Assembly: GCF_024585265.1 (NCBI RefSeq)
Contig: NZ_CP036533.1
Location: 558,001-622,000, forward strand
Length of the DNA stretch: 64,000 nucleotides
Reading direction: 5' to 3'
Origin: Bradyrhizobium sp. WBAH42
GTDB taxonomy: Bacteria; Pseudomonadota; Alphaproteobacteria; Rhizobiales; Xanthobacteraceae
The position numbers and the translations under genes were made by a program. Below are positions 18,461 to 28,847 of this stretch, piece by piece. Under the pieces are notes generated by a model. The model worked only from the letters and a program-made list of their open reading frames with translations. It searched no databases and was not told the origin of the DNA. The stretch's first letter is position 1; every line of letters starts with the position of its first letter.

Positions 18461-18474
18461 GGAGACGAGCTAGT

Positions 18475-19938
18475 CTAGATCAACCGCACGCCTGAGATCG
18501 CCGACTTCAGCCAGCGCAGCGCCTGCGGCGGCTGGGCTGCGAGCGGGGCCACGGCCGCCTTCTCGGTGCGGCACTTCTCGAGCTCGGCGACGAAATCGGC
18601 GGACCATTGCTGGATGGTGTGGCCGCGCAGCTTCTTCATCATCGCGTCCCAGCGCATCTTGCGCTCGGTGAGCGGCATGGATGCGGCGATCGCGATCGCG
18701 CGGGCCATGCCGTCGATGTCGTGCGGATTGACCAGCAGCGCGGCGTCGAGCTCGTTGGCGGCGCCAGCGAACTTCGACAGCACCAGCACGCCGGGATCGG
18801 CGGGGTTCTGCGCGGCGACATATTCCTTGGCGACGAGGTTCATGCCGTCGTGCAGCGGCGTCACCACGCCGATCTGCGCGGTGCGGTAGAGACCCGCGAG
18901 CACGGCCTGGCTGAAGCCTTTGTTCAGATAGCGGATCGGCGTCCAATCGACCTCGCCGTGGCGGCCATTGACGTCGGAGACGAGACGCGCGACCTCGTTC
19001 TGGAGATTGCCATAGGCCTCGATGCCGCCGCGCGAGGGGTTGGCGATCTGGAGCAGCGAGATGCTGCGCGCAAACTGCGGCTGCTCGGTCCAGAGCCGGT
19101 CGAATGCGCTGATGCGGTTGACGAGACCCTTGGAATAATCGAGCCGGTCGACACCGATCGCGAGGCGCTCGCCGTTGAGGCTGCGGCGCAGCCGCGACAC
19201 GTCCGGATGCGCAGCCGACTTCGTGGCATAGGCCGCGAACTTCTCCGCATCGATGCCGATCGGGAAGACTTCGCAGCGCGTGCGACCGTGCTGCGAGATC
19301 ACGACACCGTCCTCGATGGTGAGGCCGAGCTCGCCGCCGACATAAGAGAGGAAGTTCTGCCGATCTTCCTCGGTCTGGAAACCGAGCAGATCGTACGCCA
19401 GCATCGCCGTGATCAGCTCGCGATGGTTGGGCACGCCCTGCATCACTGCGGCGACGGGCCATGGCGTATGCAGGAAGAAGCCGATGGGATCGTCGACGCC
19501 GAGCTCGCGCAGCTCGGCGCCGAGCGCGAGGAAATGATAGTCCTGCACCCAGAACGCAGTCCGGGCCTTGCGGAACCGCATCAAGGCGCGCGCCATGAAG
19601 GCGTTCACCTCGCGATAGCTGACATAATCCTCGCGCGAGACGCGAATGAGATCGCTGCGCGAATGCAACGCCGGCCACAGCGCTGAATTCGCGAAGCCTT
19701 CGTAATAACCGCCGTAATGCGCCGCCGGCAGATCCAGCGTTGCGATCGCGCCTGTCCCGAGCGCCTCGATCTCGGCGAACGGTTCCTTCTGATGGCCATC
19801 ACGCACCCGGCCGGAGGAACCGACCCAGATCGCACCAGAATGTTCCACCACGGGAAGCAAAGCCGCCGCAAGGCCGCCCGTCATGGGCTCATTGGGTTTG
19901 CCGCGGGCGACGCGATTTGAAACGACGATCAAGTTCAC
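18475..19938 (-). CDS. otsA: Alpha,alpha-trehalose-phosphate synthase
   Basis: A 487-residue GT20 glycosyltransferase that joins UDP-glucose and glucose 6-phosphate into trehalose 6-phosphate. Motifs: N-terminal LIVVSNRVARGKP, GYYEGFANSALWPALH, VQDYHFLALGAELRE, the sugar-nucleotide-site DRLDYSKGL and the C-terminal DGMNLVAKEYVAAQ. I use the GTG at 19938 because AGGAGGGG lies 7 bases before it; an in-frame ATG at 19959 lies upstream of that ribosome site and is unlikely. With otsB upstream on the same strand it completes trehalose synthesis, an osmo- and desiccation-protective pathway. Confidence 0.95.
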   Translation of the reverse strand: MNLIVVSNRVARGKPNEPMTGGLAAALLPVVEHSGAIWVGSSGRVRDGHQKEPFAEIEALGTGAIATLDLPAAHYGGYYEGFANSALWPALHSRSDLIRVSREDYVSYREVNAFMARALMRFRKARTAFWVQDYHFLALGAELRELGVDDPIGFFLHTPWPVAAVMQGVPNHRELITAMLAYDLLGFQTEEDRQNFLSYVGGELGLTIEDGVVISQHGRTRCEVFPIGIDAEKFAAYATKSAAHPDVSRLRRSLNGERLAIGVDRLDYSKGLVNRISAFDRLWTEQPQFARSISLLQIANPSRGGIEAYGNLQNEVARLVSDVNGRHGEVDWTPIRYLNKGFSQAVLAGLYRTAQIGVVTPLHDGMNLVAKEYVAAQNPADPGVLVLSKFAGAANELDAALLVNPHDIDGMARAIAIAASMPLTERKMRWDAMMKKLRGHTIQQWSADFVAELEKCRTEKAAVAPLAAQPPQALRWLKSAISGVRLI

Positions 19939-20180
19939 AGGTCGTCCCCTCCTGTTCATTCCGCCCCATTTAACTGCCGTTCATCAATATGGTTCCTGAT
20001 CATCGTTTCAACCAATTGAAACCAAAATCGGGCGTGCGCGTTGGAACTGGTTTTCCTCACGGAACCCGGGAATATCGCTGCAAAGACAGCGTTTCCGGCC
20101 CGACTGCGCAGCATGCATCGCGGCGCGCAATGGCGCTGCGATGAAAGCCTTTATGTCTGCGAGATGGCGCTGCCTTGGTT

Positions 20181-21002
20181 TCACCTGGGATCGAGCAGGT
20201 GCGCCAGGAACGCACGCACATCCGCCGGCGCATCGAAGTGGCCATTCACACCCATGGCGCGGCGGCCGACCGAGAACGCAAGCCCGTCCATGTCGGGCAT
20301 GATCGCGAACACGGTCTCGTCCGTGACGTCATCACCGATGAATAGCGGACGACGTCCTTTGAACGGCGCGTGCTTCATCAACTCGCGCACGCCGCTCGCC
20401 TTGGTGAATCCGGAATGCTTGATCTCGCAGACGAACTTGCCGGGCAGCACCTCGATCGGTGCACTCGGCAGATCGGCCCGGATCAGCGAGACGGATTCGT
20501 AGATCGCCTTCTCCGCATGCGGCGCCAGGCGGTAATGCAGCGCGAGCGAATAGCCCTTGTCCTCGAGCAGGATTCCGGGGCTGAGCTTGGCAATGGCGGC
20601 GAGGCGTCGCTTCAGCTCCTTGTCGAGCGGCGGCGCGTGCAGGGCATCCGCTTCACTGTCCACCGCCAGCCGCATCTCCGCGCCGTGGCCGGCGACGGCG
20701 CGAAATACATCGGGCGCGAAGATCAGGTCGATGTCGTTGAGCGAGCGGCCGCTGACCAGCGCCAGCGCCCCGGAGGTGCGCTCGGTCAGATGCTTCAGTG
20801 TTTCCGACAGGCCCGGTGGCACCCACACCTCGCGCGGCGTCGGCATCAGCTCGAGCAGCGTACCGTCGATGTCGAGCAGAATGGCGATTTCATCGAGATG
20901 CGGCACCAACGCATGCGGCACTGGCACCGTTTCCGGCGTCTCGTCGTCATCAGGTGTGGTGAGCTTCTGGTCCAACGCCATTTCCGCAAGTTCCGATTTC
21001 AT
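20181..21002 (-). CDS. otsB: Trehalose-6-phosphate phosphatase
   Basis: A 273-residue HAD-superfamily phosphatase converting trehalose 6-phosphate to trehalose. The nucleophile motif is LDIDGTLLEL, motif II LVSGRSLNDID, and the metal motif GDDVTDE near the C terminus; the cap contains GHGAEMRL. The ATG at 21002 lies just 4 bases after the stop of the MFS gene, with GGAG inside that gene's last codons, so the two are translationally linked. An upstream extension to 21071 would only overlap the transporter. Confidence 0.93.
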   Translation of the reverse strand: MKSELAEMALDQKLTTPDDDETPETVPVPHALVPHLDEIAILLDIDGTLLELMPTPREVWVPPGLSETLKHLTERTSGALALVSGRSLNDIDLIFAPDVFRAVAGHGAEMRLAVDSEADALHAPPLDKELKRRLAAIAKLSPGILLEDKGYSLALHYRLAPHAEKAIYESVSLIRADLPSAPIEVLPGKFVCEIKHSGFTKASGVRELMKHAPFKGRRPLFIGDDVTDETVFAIMPDMDGLAFSVGRRAMGVNGHFDAPADVRAFLAHLLDPR

Positions 21003-21006
21003 CAGT

Positions 21007-22491
21007 CTACTCCATAAAGGCGAGCGGCCGCGCGATATGTTCGAGCGATTTGCGCTCGGCAGCGACGGCATAGCGCCACGCCACGATCGCGGCCGCGATC
21101 ATCAGGACGGCGCCCAGCAGATAGCCGGCGAACACGCTGGTTCGCGATCCCGTGTCGATCAGTGCGCCGAACAGCGCCGGCCCGATCACGCCGCCGATGC
21201 CGGTGCCGACCGCATAGAACACCGCGATCGCCAGCGCGCGAACCTCCAGCGGAAACGTCTCGCTGACGGTGAGATAGGCCGCGCTCGCGGCGGGCGATGC
21301 GAAGAAGAAGATCACCATCCAGGCGATGGTCTGCCCCTGCGCGCTCAGCACGCCGATCGAGAACAAATAGCCTGACAGCGCCAGCAGCACGCCCGATGCG
21401 CCATAGGTGAACATGATCATGGTGCGGCGGCCGAGCGTATCGAACAGGCGGCCGAGCAGCAGCGGCCCGAGGAAATTGCCGGCCGCGAAGGGCAGCAAGT
21501 ACCAGCCGACGTGATCGGCGCTGATGCCGTAGAAATCGGTCAGCACCAGCGCGAAGGTGAAGAAGATGGCGTTGTAGAAGAATGCCTGCGCGCTCATCAG
21601 CGCGAGGCCGACCAGGGCGCGCTGGCGGTAGACCGAGAACAAGGTGTGGACGACCTCGGCGATCGGCGTGTGATCGCGCATTCTCAGGCGGATCTTCGGG
21701 AAGCGACCCTCGCCCGTGTCCTGGCCATGCCCGGTCACCGAGCGTTCGATCTCGTCGACGATGGCGTGGGCCTCGTCGGGACGGCCGTGGATCATCAGCC
21801 AGCGCGGGCTCTCCGGAATCCACATCCGCATCAGGAGCACGACGAGGCCGAGGATTGCGCCGATCAGATAAGCGAGGCGCCAGCCGAGATCGGGGCCGAT
21901 AACAGCGGGATCGAGCAGCACGATGGCGGCGACCGCGCCCATGGCAGCGCCGATCCAGAAGCTGCCGTTGATCACGAGATCGGTCCAGCCGCGATAGCGC
22001 GCGGGCACCAACTCCTGGATCGTCGAGTTGATCGCGGTGTACTCGCCGCCGATGCCGGCGCCGGTGAGGAAGCGGAACAGCGCATAGCTCGCGACGTCCC
22101 ACGACAGCGCAGTCGCGGCCGTTGCCGAGAGATAGAGCGCGAGCGTGATGAAGAACAGCTTCTTGCGGCCGATACGATCGGTCAGCCAGCCGAAGCCGAG
22201 CGCACCGAGCACGGCGCCGGCGAGATAGGCGGAGTTGGCGATGCCGAGATCGAGATTGGAGAAATGCAGCGACGGGCTCTGCTTCAGCGCCCCGGAGAGC
22301 GCACCCGCCAGCGTCACCTCGAGACCGTCGAGAATCCAGGTGATGCCCAGCGCGAGCACGACGCGCGTGTGAAATCCGCTCCACGGCAGCGCATCGAGCC
22401 GCGCGGGAATGCTGGTCTCGACGATGCGGTCGGTCGCGGCCGCCGGGACGACGGGTGCATAGTTCAGCGCTGGGCTTTGCTGCAATTCCAT
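21007..22491 (-). CDS. MFS transporter of the sugar-porter type
   Basis: A 494-residue, 12-helix major facilitator. It carries the loop 2-3 signature GWLTDRIGRKKLFFI, GAGIGGEYTAINSTIQELVPARYRG after helix 4, PESPRWLMIHGRPDEA after helix 6 (sugar/organic-acid porter hallmark) and the second-half RLFDTLGRRTMIM. It starts at ATG 22491. Being first in an operon with otsB and otsA, it may import or export a compatible solute or sugar, but the substrate cannot be read from sequence. Confidence 0.85.
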   Translation of the reverse strand: MELQQSPALNYAPVVPAAATDRIVETSIPARLDALPWSGFHTRVVLALGITWILDGLEVTLAGALSGALKQSPSLHFSNLDLGIANSAYLAGAVLGALGFGWLTDRIGRKKLFFITLALYLSATAATALSWDVASYALFRFLTGAGIGGEYTAINSTIQELVPARYRGWTDLVINGSFWIGAAMGAVAAIVLLDPAVIGPDLGWRLAYLIGAILGLVVLLMRMWIPESPRWLMIHGRPDEAHAIVDEIERSVTGHGQDTGEGRFPKIRLRMRDHTPIAEVVHTLFSVYRQRALVGLALMSAQAFFYNAIFFTFALVLTDFYGISADHVGWYLLPFAAGNFLGPLLLGRLFDTLGRRTMIMFTYGASGVLLALSGYLFSIGVLSAQGQTIAWMVIFFFASPAASAAYLTVSETFPLEVRALAIAVFYAVGTGIGGVIGPALFGALIDTGSRTSVFAGYLLGAVLMIAAAIVAWRYAVAAERKSLEHIARPLAFME

Positions 22492-22672
22492 CGGCTTGCT
22501 GCGTCTGATCAATGGAAGCGACCCCGTTTCACACGACGTGGACGGGGTCGATCCGATCATCGGGGTGCGGCAATCTGCCTGCCACGTGCGACAACGTTTG
22601 CGATGAGGCCGGGTTCCCGCGGAACGCCCGGGGGCACCGCTCGTTTCCGCTGGAGCCGCAAGGAGTTGGCGC

Positions 22673-23053
22673 ATGGCTCAGGTCAGAAAGACGACACATT
22701 CTCGAAACAGCGGCCCGCGCAAGACGGCCCCCAAGGCAAGCACCCGGCGTAGCGCGGCCGCGCCCAAGAGCACGAAACGCGCCACAAGGCGCTGGTCGCA
22801 GCGCGTGACAGAGGAGAGCGATGCGCTCGACCTCAAGCAAGGGGTGTTCAAGCTCACGAGCGCGAAGAGGATCGCGGCTTCGTTGAAGCGCTCGGCCGAG
22901 CACAGCTCGCGACGCAAGACCGGCGCCTATCGCTCGGCGCTGTCGATGCTGACCTTCTACATCAACCGCGCCGGCAAGACGCTGCCGAAGACGCAGCGCA
23001 CGCGGCTGGAGCGGGCCAAGGTCGAGCTGAAGCGGGCGTTCGGAAGGAAGTGA
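22673..23053 (+). CDS. DUF3175-like small basic protein
   Basis: A 126-residue very basic protein. The N-terminal third is a low-complexity Lys/Arg/Ser/Ala tail; the rest is a compact conserved region (RWSQRVTEESDALDLKQGVFKLTSAKRIAASLKRSAE ... SALSMLTFYINRAGKTLP, split around residues 40-115) matching DUF3175 proteins. AAGGAG lies 9 bases before the ATG at 22673. It is divergent from the trehalose operon. The basic tail suggests nucleic-acid binding; role unknown. Confidence 0.7.
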   Translation: MAQVRKTTHSRNSGPRKTAPKASTRRSAAAPKSTKRATRRWSQRVTEESDALDLKQGVFKLTSAKRIAASLKRSAEHSSRRKTGAYRSALSMLTFYINRAGKTLPKTQRTRLERAKVELKRAFGRK

Positions 23054-23059
23054 GATTTG

Positions 23060-23153
23060 TAGGGTGGGTTAGGGGAAGCCGTAACCCACCGTTCCACTCC
23101 CGGCCGTGACATCAAGGTGGTGGATTGCGCTTCGCTAATCTACCCTACGCGTT
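23060..23153. repeat. GTAGGGTGGGTTA-type palindromic repeat
   Basis: GTAGGGTGGGTTAG at the left and a related CTAATCTACCCTAC at the right flank a shorter AACCCACC/GGTGG core. The same family recurs at 41954-42042 and 44177-44263. It sits between the DUF3175 gene and the end of the first chemoreceptor gene. Confidence 0.6.
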
Positions 23154-23166
23154 CTTCCCGCGGTCT

Positions 23167-25215
23167 CTACGCCGCCCTGATATTGCCCATGAAGCGGTCG
23201 AGCTCGGCGCGAAGACGGGTGCTTTCGCTCGACAGCGTCTTGGCCGAGTTCAGCACCTCTTCCGAGGCCGAGCCGGTCTCGGCGGCGCCGCGGTTGACCT
23301 GGCCGATGTCGGTGGCCGCGGTCTGGGTGCCCTGCGCGACGGTCTGAACGCTGCGGGCGATCTCCTGGGTGGCGGCGCCCTGCTGCTCCACCGCGCTCGC
23401 GATCGAGGTCGAGATCGACGAGATCTGGCCGATCGTCGCGCCGATCTCCTTGATCGCGGCGACCGATTCGGCGGTCGCGCCCTGCATCCCTGCAATGTGC
23501 GAGGAGATCTCGTCGGTCGCCTTCGCGGTCTGGCTCGCCAGCGACTTCACCTCGCTCGCCACGACCGCGAAGCCGCGGCCGGCTTCGCCGGCGCGGGCCG
23601 CCTCGATGGTGGCGTTGAGCGCGAGCAGATTGGTCTGCTCGGCAATCGCGGTGATCAGCTTGACCACCTCGCCGATCTGCTGGGCGGCATGCGACAGCTT
23701 GCCGATGCGGCCGTCGGTCTCCTTGGCCTGCATGACGGCAGCCTCTGCGATGCGGCTGGAATCGCGCACCTGGCGGCCGATCTCCTCGACCGAGGCCGAC
23801 AGCTCTTCGGTCGCGGTCGCGACCGACTGCATGTTGGAGGAGGCCTGCTCGGAGACGCCGGCGACCTGGCTCGACAGGCTCTGCGTGGTCTCGGCGGTGC
23901 GGGTCAGCGTGGAGGCCGCCGATTCCAGCTGCACGGCCGAGGCCGAGACGTTGGAGACGATGGCGCCGACCGCGCTCTCGAAATCGTCGGCAAACCGGAT
24001 CAGCTCGGCGCGGCGGCTGGCGGCCTGCTCGCGGTTCTGCACTTCGCTCGCGGCGGCGTCGCGCTCGGCCTTGGCAACAGCCTGGATCTTGAACTCCTCG
24101 ACCGCGCCGGCCATCTCGCCGATCTCGTCCTTGCGGCCCAAGCCGGGCAGCACGACGTCGAAATTGCCGGAGGCGAGCTCGCGCATCGCCTTGCACATCG
24201 CGATCATCGGCCGCGAGATGCCGTTGCCGAGCCACAAGGCCAGCACGATGCCGACAGCCAGCCCGCCGAGCGCCATCATCAGCATCAGCTGCTCGGTCTC
24301 TCCGATCGTCGCATTGGCGCTCGCCTCGATGCGTTGCTGGTCGGCGGTGAGATCCGAACGCAGCTCGGCCGAGAGCTTGAGGATGGTTGCCGCAGTCTTG
24401 GTCATCTCGCCGTTCAGCTTGACGACGACCTTCACGTTCTCGGTCAGCTTTGCGAACGAGGCGCGGTATTGCTTCAGGAGATCGCCGATCTCCTTGACGC
24501 GATCCGTGATCTTCTGGTCGTTCGCGTAGACGGAGACCAGCAATGTCTCGAGGAACTTGATGCGGGCGATCACGCCGTCAGCGGTCTTCGGCTCCGGCTT
24601 GGCCACGAAGGCGCTGACCGAGGTGGAGACTGCCAGATATTGCGAGGTGATGTCCTTGGCCGTGGTCTGCACCGAGGCGAGGCCCGCCAGCGCCGCGGTG
24701 TCGGCGAGATCGTCGAATTTGAAACGGATCTTGTTGCCGACACTGTTGAGTTCGTCGGCCGCGATCTTGCCGTTCTCGCGCGTCAGCGCGATGATCTCGC
24801 TGAAGACTTTCGTAAAGCTCTGGAATTCGGCTTCGAGCTTGCCGACCTGCTCACGGCGGGCCGCGCCAGTCGTCGCAGCCATCGACTTGGCGATCGCGTT
24901 CTTCAGATTCCCCTCAGCGGCCTTGGCTGCAGTCTCGTCATCCACGGCGCCGGTCAGGGTATAAGCTCGGGTCAGCCCCTGATAGGCGATCAGCTCGCGA
25001 TCGACCGTCCGCGCCTGGTCGGCTTCCGCTACGCTGGTGCGGTAGGATGCCACGGCGCCTGCGATCCGCTCGAAGCCGAAATAGGCGAACGCCATGCTGC
25101 CGGCGAGGATGGCGAGCACCGCCACGAAGCCGAGGATGATTTTTGCGCGAAAACGCAGCGTTGGCAGCTTCGATTGGCTCGACTTCGATTGGCTCGACTT
25201 GGACTTCACCGACAT
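23167..25215 (-). CDS. Methyl-accepting chemotaxis protein (tandem copy 1)
   Basis: A 682-residue chemoreceptor. After a Ser/Lys/Gln tail ([16 protein letters not shown]) come membrane helix 1 ([20 protein letters not shown]), a helical periplasmic sensor (about residues 50-320), membrane helix 2 ([20 protein letters not shown]), a HAMP domain ([20 protein letters not shown]) and a signalling domain with the hairpin tip region [32 protein letters not shown]. The C terminus ends FMGNIRAA without the CheR-tethering pentapeptide. The sensor differs from copy 2, while the last 346 or so residues match. The start is the ATG after GGGGTGGGGGA, in line with copy 2. Confidence 0.93.
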   Translation of the reverse strand: MSVKSKSSQSKSSQSKLPTLRFRAKIILGFVAVLAILAGSMAFAYFGFERIAGAVASYRTSVAEADQARTVDRELIAYQGLTRAYTLTGAVDDETAAKAAEGNLKNAIAKSMAATTGAARREQVGKLEAEFQSFTKVFSEIIALTRENGKIAADELNSVGNKIRFKFDDLADTAALAGLASVQTTAKDITSQYLAVSTSVSAFVAKPEPKTADGVIARIKFLETLLVSVYANDQKITDRVKEIGDLLKQYRASFAKLTENVKVVVKLNGEMTKTAATILKLSAELRSDLTADQQRIEASANATIGETEQLMLMMALGGLAVGIVLALWLGNGISRPMIAMCKAMRELASGNFDVVLPGLGRKDEIGEMAGAVEEFKIQAVAKAERDAAASEVQNREQAASRRAELIRFADDFESAVGAIVSNVSASAVQLESAASTLTRTAETTQSLSSQVAGVSEQASSNMQSVATATEELSASVEEIGRQVRDSSRIAEAAVMQAKETDGRIGKLSHAAQQIGEVVKLITAIAEQTNLLALNATIEAARAGEAGRGFAVVASEVKSLASQTAKATDEISSHIAGMQGATAESVAAIKEIGATIGQISSISTSIASAVEQQGAATQEIARSVQTVAQGTQTAATDIGQVNRGAAETGSASEEVLNSAKTLSSESTRLRAELDRFMGNIRAA
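23187..24223. repeat. 1.04-kb direct repeat, copy A (chemoreceptor signalling domain)
   Basis: As far as I can compare by eye, 23187-24223 and 25395-26431 are the same sequence, offset 2208 bases, and all reading frames across them give the same peptides. Identity stops sharply at both ends: within HAMP on one side and eight codons before the stop on the other. Confidence 0.85.
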
Positions 25216-25374
25216 TCCCCCACCCCATTCCATTCGCGGAAAACCAGGCGCAGCCGGGAAGCAGCCCGCTTCCTGACTCGTGTGCACGGTAACCGGCAAA
25301 GGATAAGCTGCGGTAAATTTGTGGCGCCGCAACTGGCAGTTAGGTGGCGTAGGGATTTGTTAAGGCGCGCCTTC

Positions 25375-27414
25375 CTAGGCCGCCCGAATATTTGCCATGA
25401 AGCGGTCGAGCTCGGCGCGAAGACGGGTGCTTTCGCTCGACAGCGTCTTGGCCGAGTTCAGCACCTCTTCCGAGGCCGAGCCGGTCTCGGCGGCGCCGCG
25501 GTTGACCTGGCCGATGTCGGTGGCCGCGGTCTGGGTGCCCTGCGCGACGGTCTGAACGCTGCGGGCGATCTCCTGGGTGGCGGCGCCCTGCTGCTCCACC
25601 GCGCTCGCGATCGAGGTCGAGATCGACGAGATCTGGCCGATCGTCGCGCCGATCTCCTTGATCGCGGCGACCGATTCGGCGGTCGCGCCCTGCATCCCTG
25701 CAATGTGCGAGGAGATCTCGTCGGTCGCCTTCGCGGTCTGGCTCGCCAGCGACTTCACCTCGCTCGCCACGACCGCGAAGCCGCGGCCGGCTTCGCCGGC
25801 GCGGGCCGCCTCGATGGTGGCGTTGAGCGCGAGCAGATTGGTCTGCTCGGCAATCGCGGTGATCAGCTTGACCACCTCGCCGATCTGCTGGGCGGCATGC
25901 GACAGCTTGCCGATGCGGCCGTCGGTCTCCTTGGCCTGCATGACGGCAGCCTCTGCGATGCGGCTGGAATCGCGCACCTGGCGGCCGATCTCCTCGACCG
26001 AGGCCGACAGCTCTTCGGTCGCGGTCGCGACCGACTGCATGTTGGAGGAGGCCTGCTCGGAGACGCCGGCGACCTGGCTCGACAGGCTCTGCGTGGTCTC
26101 GGCGGTGCGGGTCAGCGTGGAGGCCGCCGATTCCAGCTGCACGGCCGAGGCCGAGACGTTGGAGACGATGGCGCCGACCGCGCTCTCGAAATCGTCGGCA
26201 AACCGGATCAGCTCGGCGCGGCGGCTGGCGGCCTGCTCGCGGTTCTGCACTTCGCTCGCGGCGGCGTCGCGCTCGGCCTTGGCAACAGCCTGGATCTTGA
26301 ACTCCTCGACCGCGCCGGCCATCTCGCCGATCTCGTCCTTGCGGCCCAAGCCGGGCAGCACGACGTCGAAATTGCCGGAGGCGAGCTCGCGCATCGCCTT
26401 GCACATCGCGATCATCGGCCGCGAGATGCCGGTGGCGAGCAGCAGGGCGAGGACCGCGCCGAGCAGCGTGCCGCCGACGGCCAGCATCAGCACCAGCTGC
26501 TCGGTCTGCCCGATGGTCGCCTCCGACTCCGAATCGAGCCGCTGCTGCTCGGCGACGAGGTCCGCCTTCATGGCGGTGGCTCCTTGCTGGATCGCACCAG
26601 CCGAGCCGCTCATCTCGGTGACGAGGTCATCGACCAGCTTGGCGTTGGCGATGAGCTTCTCCAGCGCTTCGCGATAGGCTCCGAGAATGGTCTTGGCGTC
26701 CTTCAGGCCAGCGACGATCTTGTCGTCCATGGAATAGACGGCACCGAGCGAGTTCTCGACGAATTTGAGCCGTGCCAGCGCGCTTGTCGCGATCGCCTGG
26801 TCGGACGTCAGCACGAAATTGATCGCCGCTGCGCTCGCAGTCTGGAACTGGGCGTTGACCTGCTTGGTGCCGAACTCGATCGCCTGCGCCTCGGAATCGG
26901 AGGCATTGTTGCCGATGTCGTCGAGCTTGTATTTCAGGAGGTTGGCTTGGCGCTGCAGCTGGTTCTGCACCAGCAGCGCACTGTCGCGCTTGGCCTGCAG
27001 CACCTTGGCGAAGGTCGCGGAGAAATTGGAGAACTCCTTGGCGAGCTTGTTGAGGCTTTCCTGCCGCGCCGGCTTCTTGGCGCCCTTGATGGCCTGATCG
27101 ACGGCGTTCTTCAGGCTGGCCTCGGCGTCGAGCGCCGCCTTGGCGTCGTCTTCCTTGCCGGTGACCACGAAATATTTGACGGCCGAACGATAGGCGAGCA
27201 GCTCGCGGTCGATGTTGCGGGCGAGATCGGCCTCCGACACGCTGCTGCGGTACGATCCGACCCCGGAGGCGACCCGCTCGAAACCGAAATAGGAGAAGGC
27301 CATGCTGCCGGCGGAGATCACCAGCACGGCGGCGAAGCCGAGGATGATTTTTGCGCGGAACCTGAGGGTCGGAAAAAGTGCACGCTTCGACGGCGACGCG
27401 GTACGCCCGGACAT
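25375..27414 (-). CDS. Methyl-accepting chemotaxis protein (tandem copy 2)
   Basis: A 679-residue chemoreceptor of the same build as its downstream neighbour: short basic tail, membrane helix 1 ([21 protein letters not shown]), helical periplasmic sensor (about 45-310) whose sequence is only distantly like copy 1 (for example [20 protein letters not shown]), membrane helix 2 ([20 protein letters not shown]), HAMP and the same signalling domain. The end is FMANIRAA. So the two receptors should sense different signals but feed identical outputs to CheA/CheW. The start at 27414 follows GGGGGTTGGGA; an in-frame ATG lies 18 bases upstream. Confidence 0.93.
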   Translation of the reverse strand: MSGRTASPSKRALFPTLRFRAKIILGFAAVLVISAGSMAFSYFGFERVASGVGSYRSSVSEADLARNIDRELLAYRSAVKYFVVTGKEDDAKAALDAEASLKNAVDQAIKGAKKPARQESLNKLAKEFSNFSATFAKVLQAKRDSALLVQNQLQRQANLLKYKLDDIGNNASDSEAQAIEFGTKQVNAQFQTASAAAINFVLTSDQAIATSALARLKFVENSLGAVYSMDDKIVAGLKDAKTILGAYREALEKLIANAKLVDDLVTEMSGSAGAIQQGATAMKADLVAEQQRLDSESEATIGQTEQLVLMLAVGGTLLGAVLALLLATGISRPMIAMCKAMRELASGNFDVVLPGLGRKDEIGEMAGAVEEFKIQAVAKAERDAAASEVQNREQAASRRAELIRFADDFESAVGAIVSNVSASAVQLESAASTLTRTAETTQSLSSQVAGVSEQASSNMQSVATATEELSASVEEIGRQVRDSSRIAEAAVMQAKETDGRIGKLSHAAQQIGEVVKLITAIAEQTNLLALNATIEAARAGEAGRGFAVVASEVKSLASQTAKATDEISSHIAGMQGATAESVAAIKEIGATIGQISSISTSIASAVEQQGAATQEIARSVQTVAQGTQTAATDIGQVNRGAAETGSASEEVLNSAKTLSSESTRLRAELDRFMANIRAA
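25395..26431. repeat. 1.04-kb direct repeat, copy B (chemoreceptor signalling domain)
   Basis: Second copy of 23187-24223, in the same orientation, inside the upstream chemoreceptor gene. Confidence 0.85.
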
Positions 27415-27680
27415 TCCCAACCCCCAGCTCATGTTCTTTCAGCATTCTGCGGTCCGGAAGCAGCCCGTTCCGAACCATGCGCAAAATTAGGGCAGAATCC
27501 TCAAGGGGTGGTAAATCCGCGCGGTCTGCGTCCTGAGTGGAGGCGTTCCTCCCGTGCTGATCCGGGCTGGCGCGCGACGGCTGCCGTGTTGCGGCGACCT
27601 GCAAAACGCCTTACTCTCGAATACTTATCAGGCACTTGTCAGGCACTTGGCGTTAGACCAAGCCTCGAGGGAGAAACGGA

Positions 27681-28847
27681 GTGGGGCAAACCGATTTCCG
27701 GTTTGGCGGTGCGTCGGGCGTTGCCGTGGCCAAGTCGAAGGCCGCGAGCGTCGATGGCGCCGTGGCCGAGCTCGCGGCCCAGCTCCCGTCCGACGGACTG
27801 GCGCTGCTCCTGGTGTTCCTCTCCCCCAGCTACGATCCCCATCACTTCATCGCCGAGGTCAGCCGGCAATTCGACGACACACAGGTCTGCGGTTGCACCA
27901 CCGCAGGCGAGCTTGCCCCCGATGGCTGGGACGAGAACAGCGTCGTGGCGCTGGCGTTCAGCCGTGCCGACTTCTCCGCGGTGGTTCGGCCCATCTTCAA
28001 CCTCGACAGCTTCCGCGTCGAGGACGGCCGCAGGGTCGGCGGCGAGCTCCGGCACGAGCTGTTGCGGGCCACGCCGCAGGTCGAGCGCGGCAGTCCCTTC
28101 GGCCTGGTCCTGATCGACGGCCTGTGCCGCCGCGAAGAAGCGGTGATGTCCGCGATCTATGCATCGCTGGACGATATTCCGGTCGTCGGCGGGTCCGCGG
28201 GCGACGGGCTGCGCTTCGAGAAGACGTTCGTGTTCTTCGACGGCAAGGCACACAGTAATGCCGCCCTGCTGATCCTGCTCAACACCTCGTTGCCGTTCCG
28301 CGTCTTCAAGTGCGACAATTTCGAGCCGCAGGCGCAGAAGATGGTGGTGACCGAGGCGGACATCGAAAACCGCACGGTCCGGGAGCTGAACGCCGAGCCT
28401 GCTGCGCAGGAATATTCGCGCGTGGTCGGCATCATGGACGCCAAGCTCGATCCGTTCTCCTTCGCCTCGCATCCGGTCCTGGTCCGCGTCGGCGGCGCCT
28501 ATTACGCGCGCTCGATCCAGCGCGTCGAGCCGGACGGCTCGCTGCACTTCTTCTGCGCCATCGACGAGGGCATGGTGCTGACCGCGGCGACGTCGCGCAG
28601 CCTGGTCGGCGCGGCCCGCGAGACGTTCGCCGACATCCGCGACCAGATCGGAGACGTCTCGCTCTATATCGGCTTCGAGTGCCTGCTCCGCCGGCTCGAT
28701 GCCGAGCAGCATCAGCTCGCCCGCGACATGTCCGAACTGTACCGGCAGAACCGCGTGGTCGGCTTTCACACCTACGGCGAGCAGTTCGGCTCCATGCATG
28801 TGAACCAGACCTTCACGGGGGTTGCGATCGGAAGGCGCCCGTCGTGA
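27681..28847 (+). CDS. FIST-domain signal-transduction protein (NosP-like)
   Basis: A 388-residue cytosolic protein with FIST_N (about residues 25-215, with CGCTTAGELAPDGWDENSVVALAFS and PVVGGSAGDGLRF) and FIST_C (about 220-370, with SHPVLVRVGGAYYARSIQ and YRQNRVVGFHTYGEQFG). FIST proteins bind small ligands; in Pseudomonas and others the FIST protein NosP is a haem nitric-oxide sensor encoded beside a hybrid kinase it inhibits. Here the stop codon overlaps the start of a hybrid kinase, the same arrangement. The GTG at 27681 has GGGAG upstream. Haem binding is not shown by sequence alone. Confidence 0.85.
   Translation: MGQTDFRFGGASGVAVAKSKAASVDGAVAELAAQLPSDGLALLLVFLSPSYDPHHFIAEVSRQFDDTQVCGCTTAGELAPDGWDENSVVALAFSRADFSAVVRPIFNLDSFRVEDGRRVGGELRHELLRATPQVERGSPFGLVLIDGLCRREEAVMSAIYASLDDIPVVGGSAGDGLRFEKTFVFFDGKAHSNAALLILLNTSLPFRVFKCDNFEPQAQKMVVTEADIENRTVRELNAEPAAQEYSRVVGIMDAKLDPFSFASHPVLVRVGGAYYARSIQRVEPDGSLHFFCAIDEGMVLTAATSRSLVGAARETFADIRDQIGDVSLYIGFECLLRRLDAEQHQLARDMSELYRQNRVVGFHTYGEQFGSMHVNQTFTGVAIGRRPS

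Noticed and set aside
23125..28113. A 1,662-codon plus-strand open frame across both chemoreceptor genes
   Set aside because: It is antisense to two genes with clear domains, repeats the same peptide twice because of the duplicated DNA, and is rich in R, G, L, D and H as expected from a high-GC antisense frame.
28310..28843. Extending the hybrid kinase N terminus upstream into the FIST gene
   Set aside because: The extension is a +1 shadow of the FIST protein; the GTGA overlap at 28844 gives the natural start.
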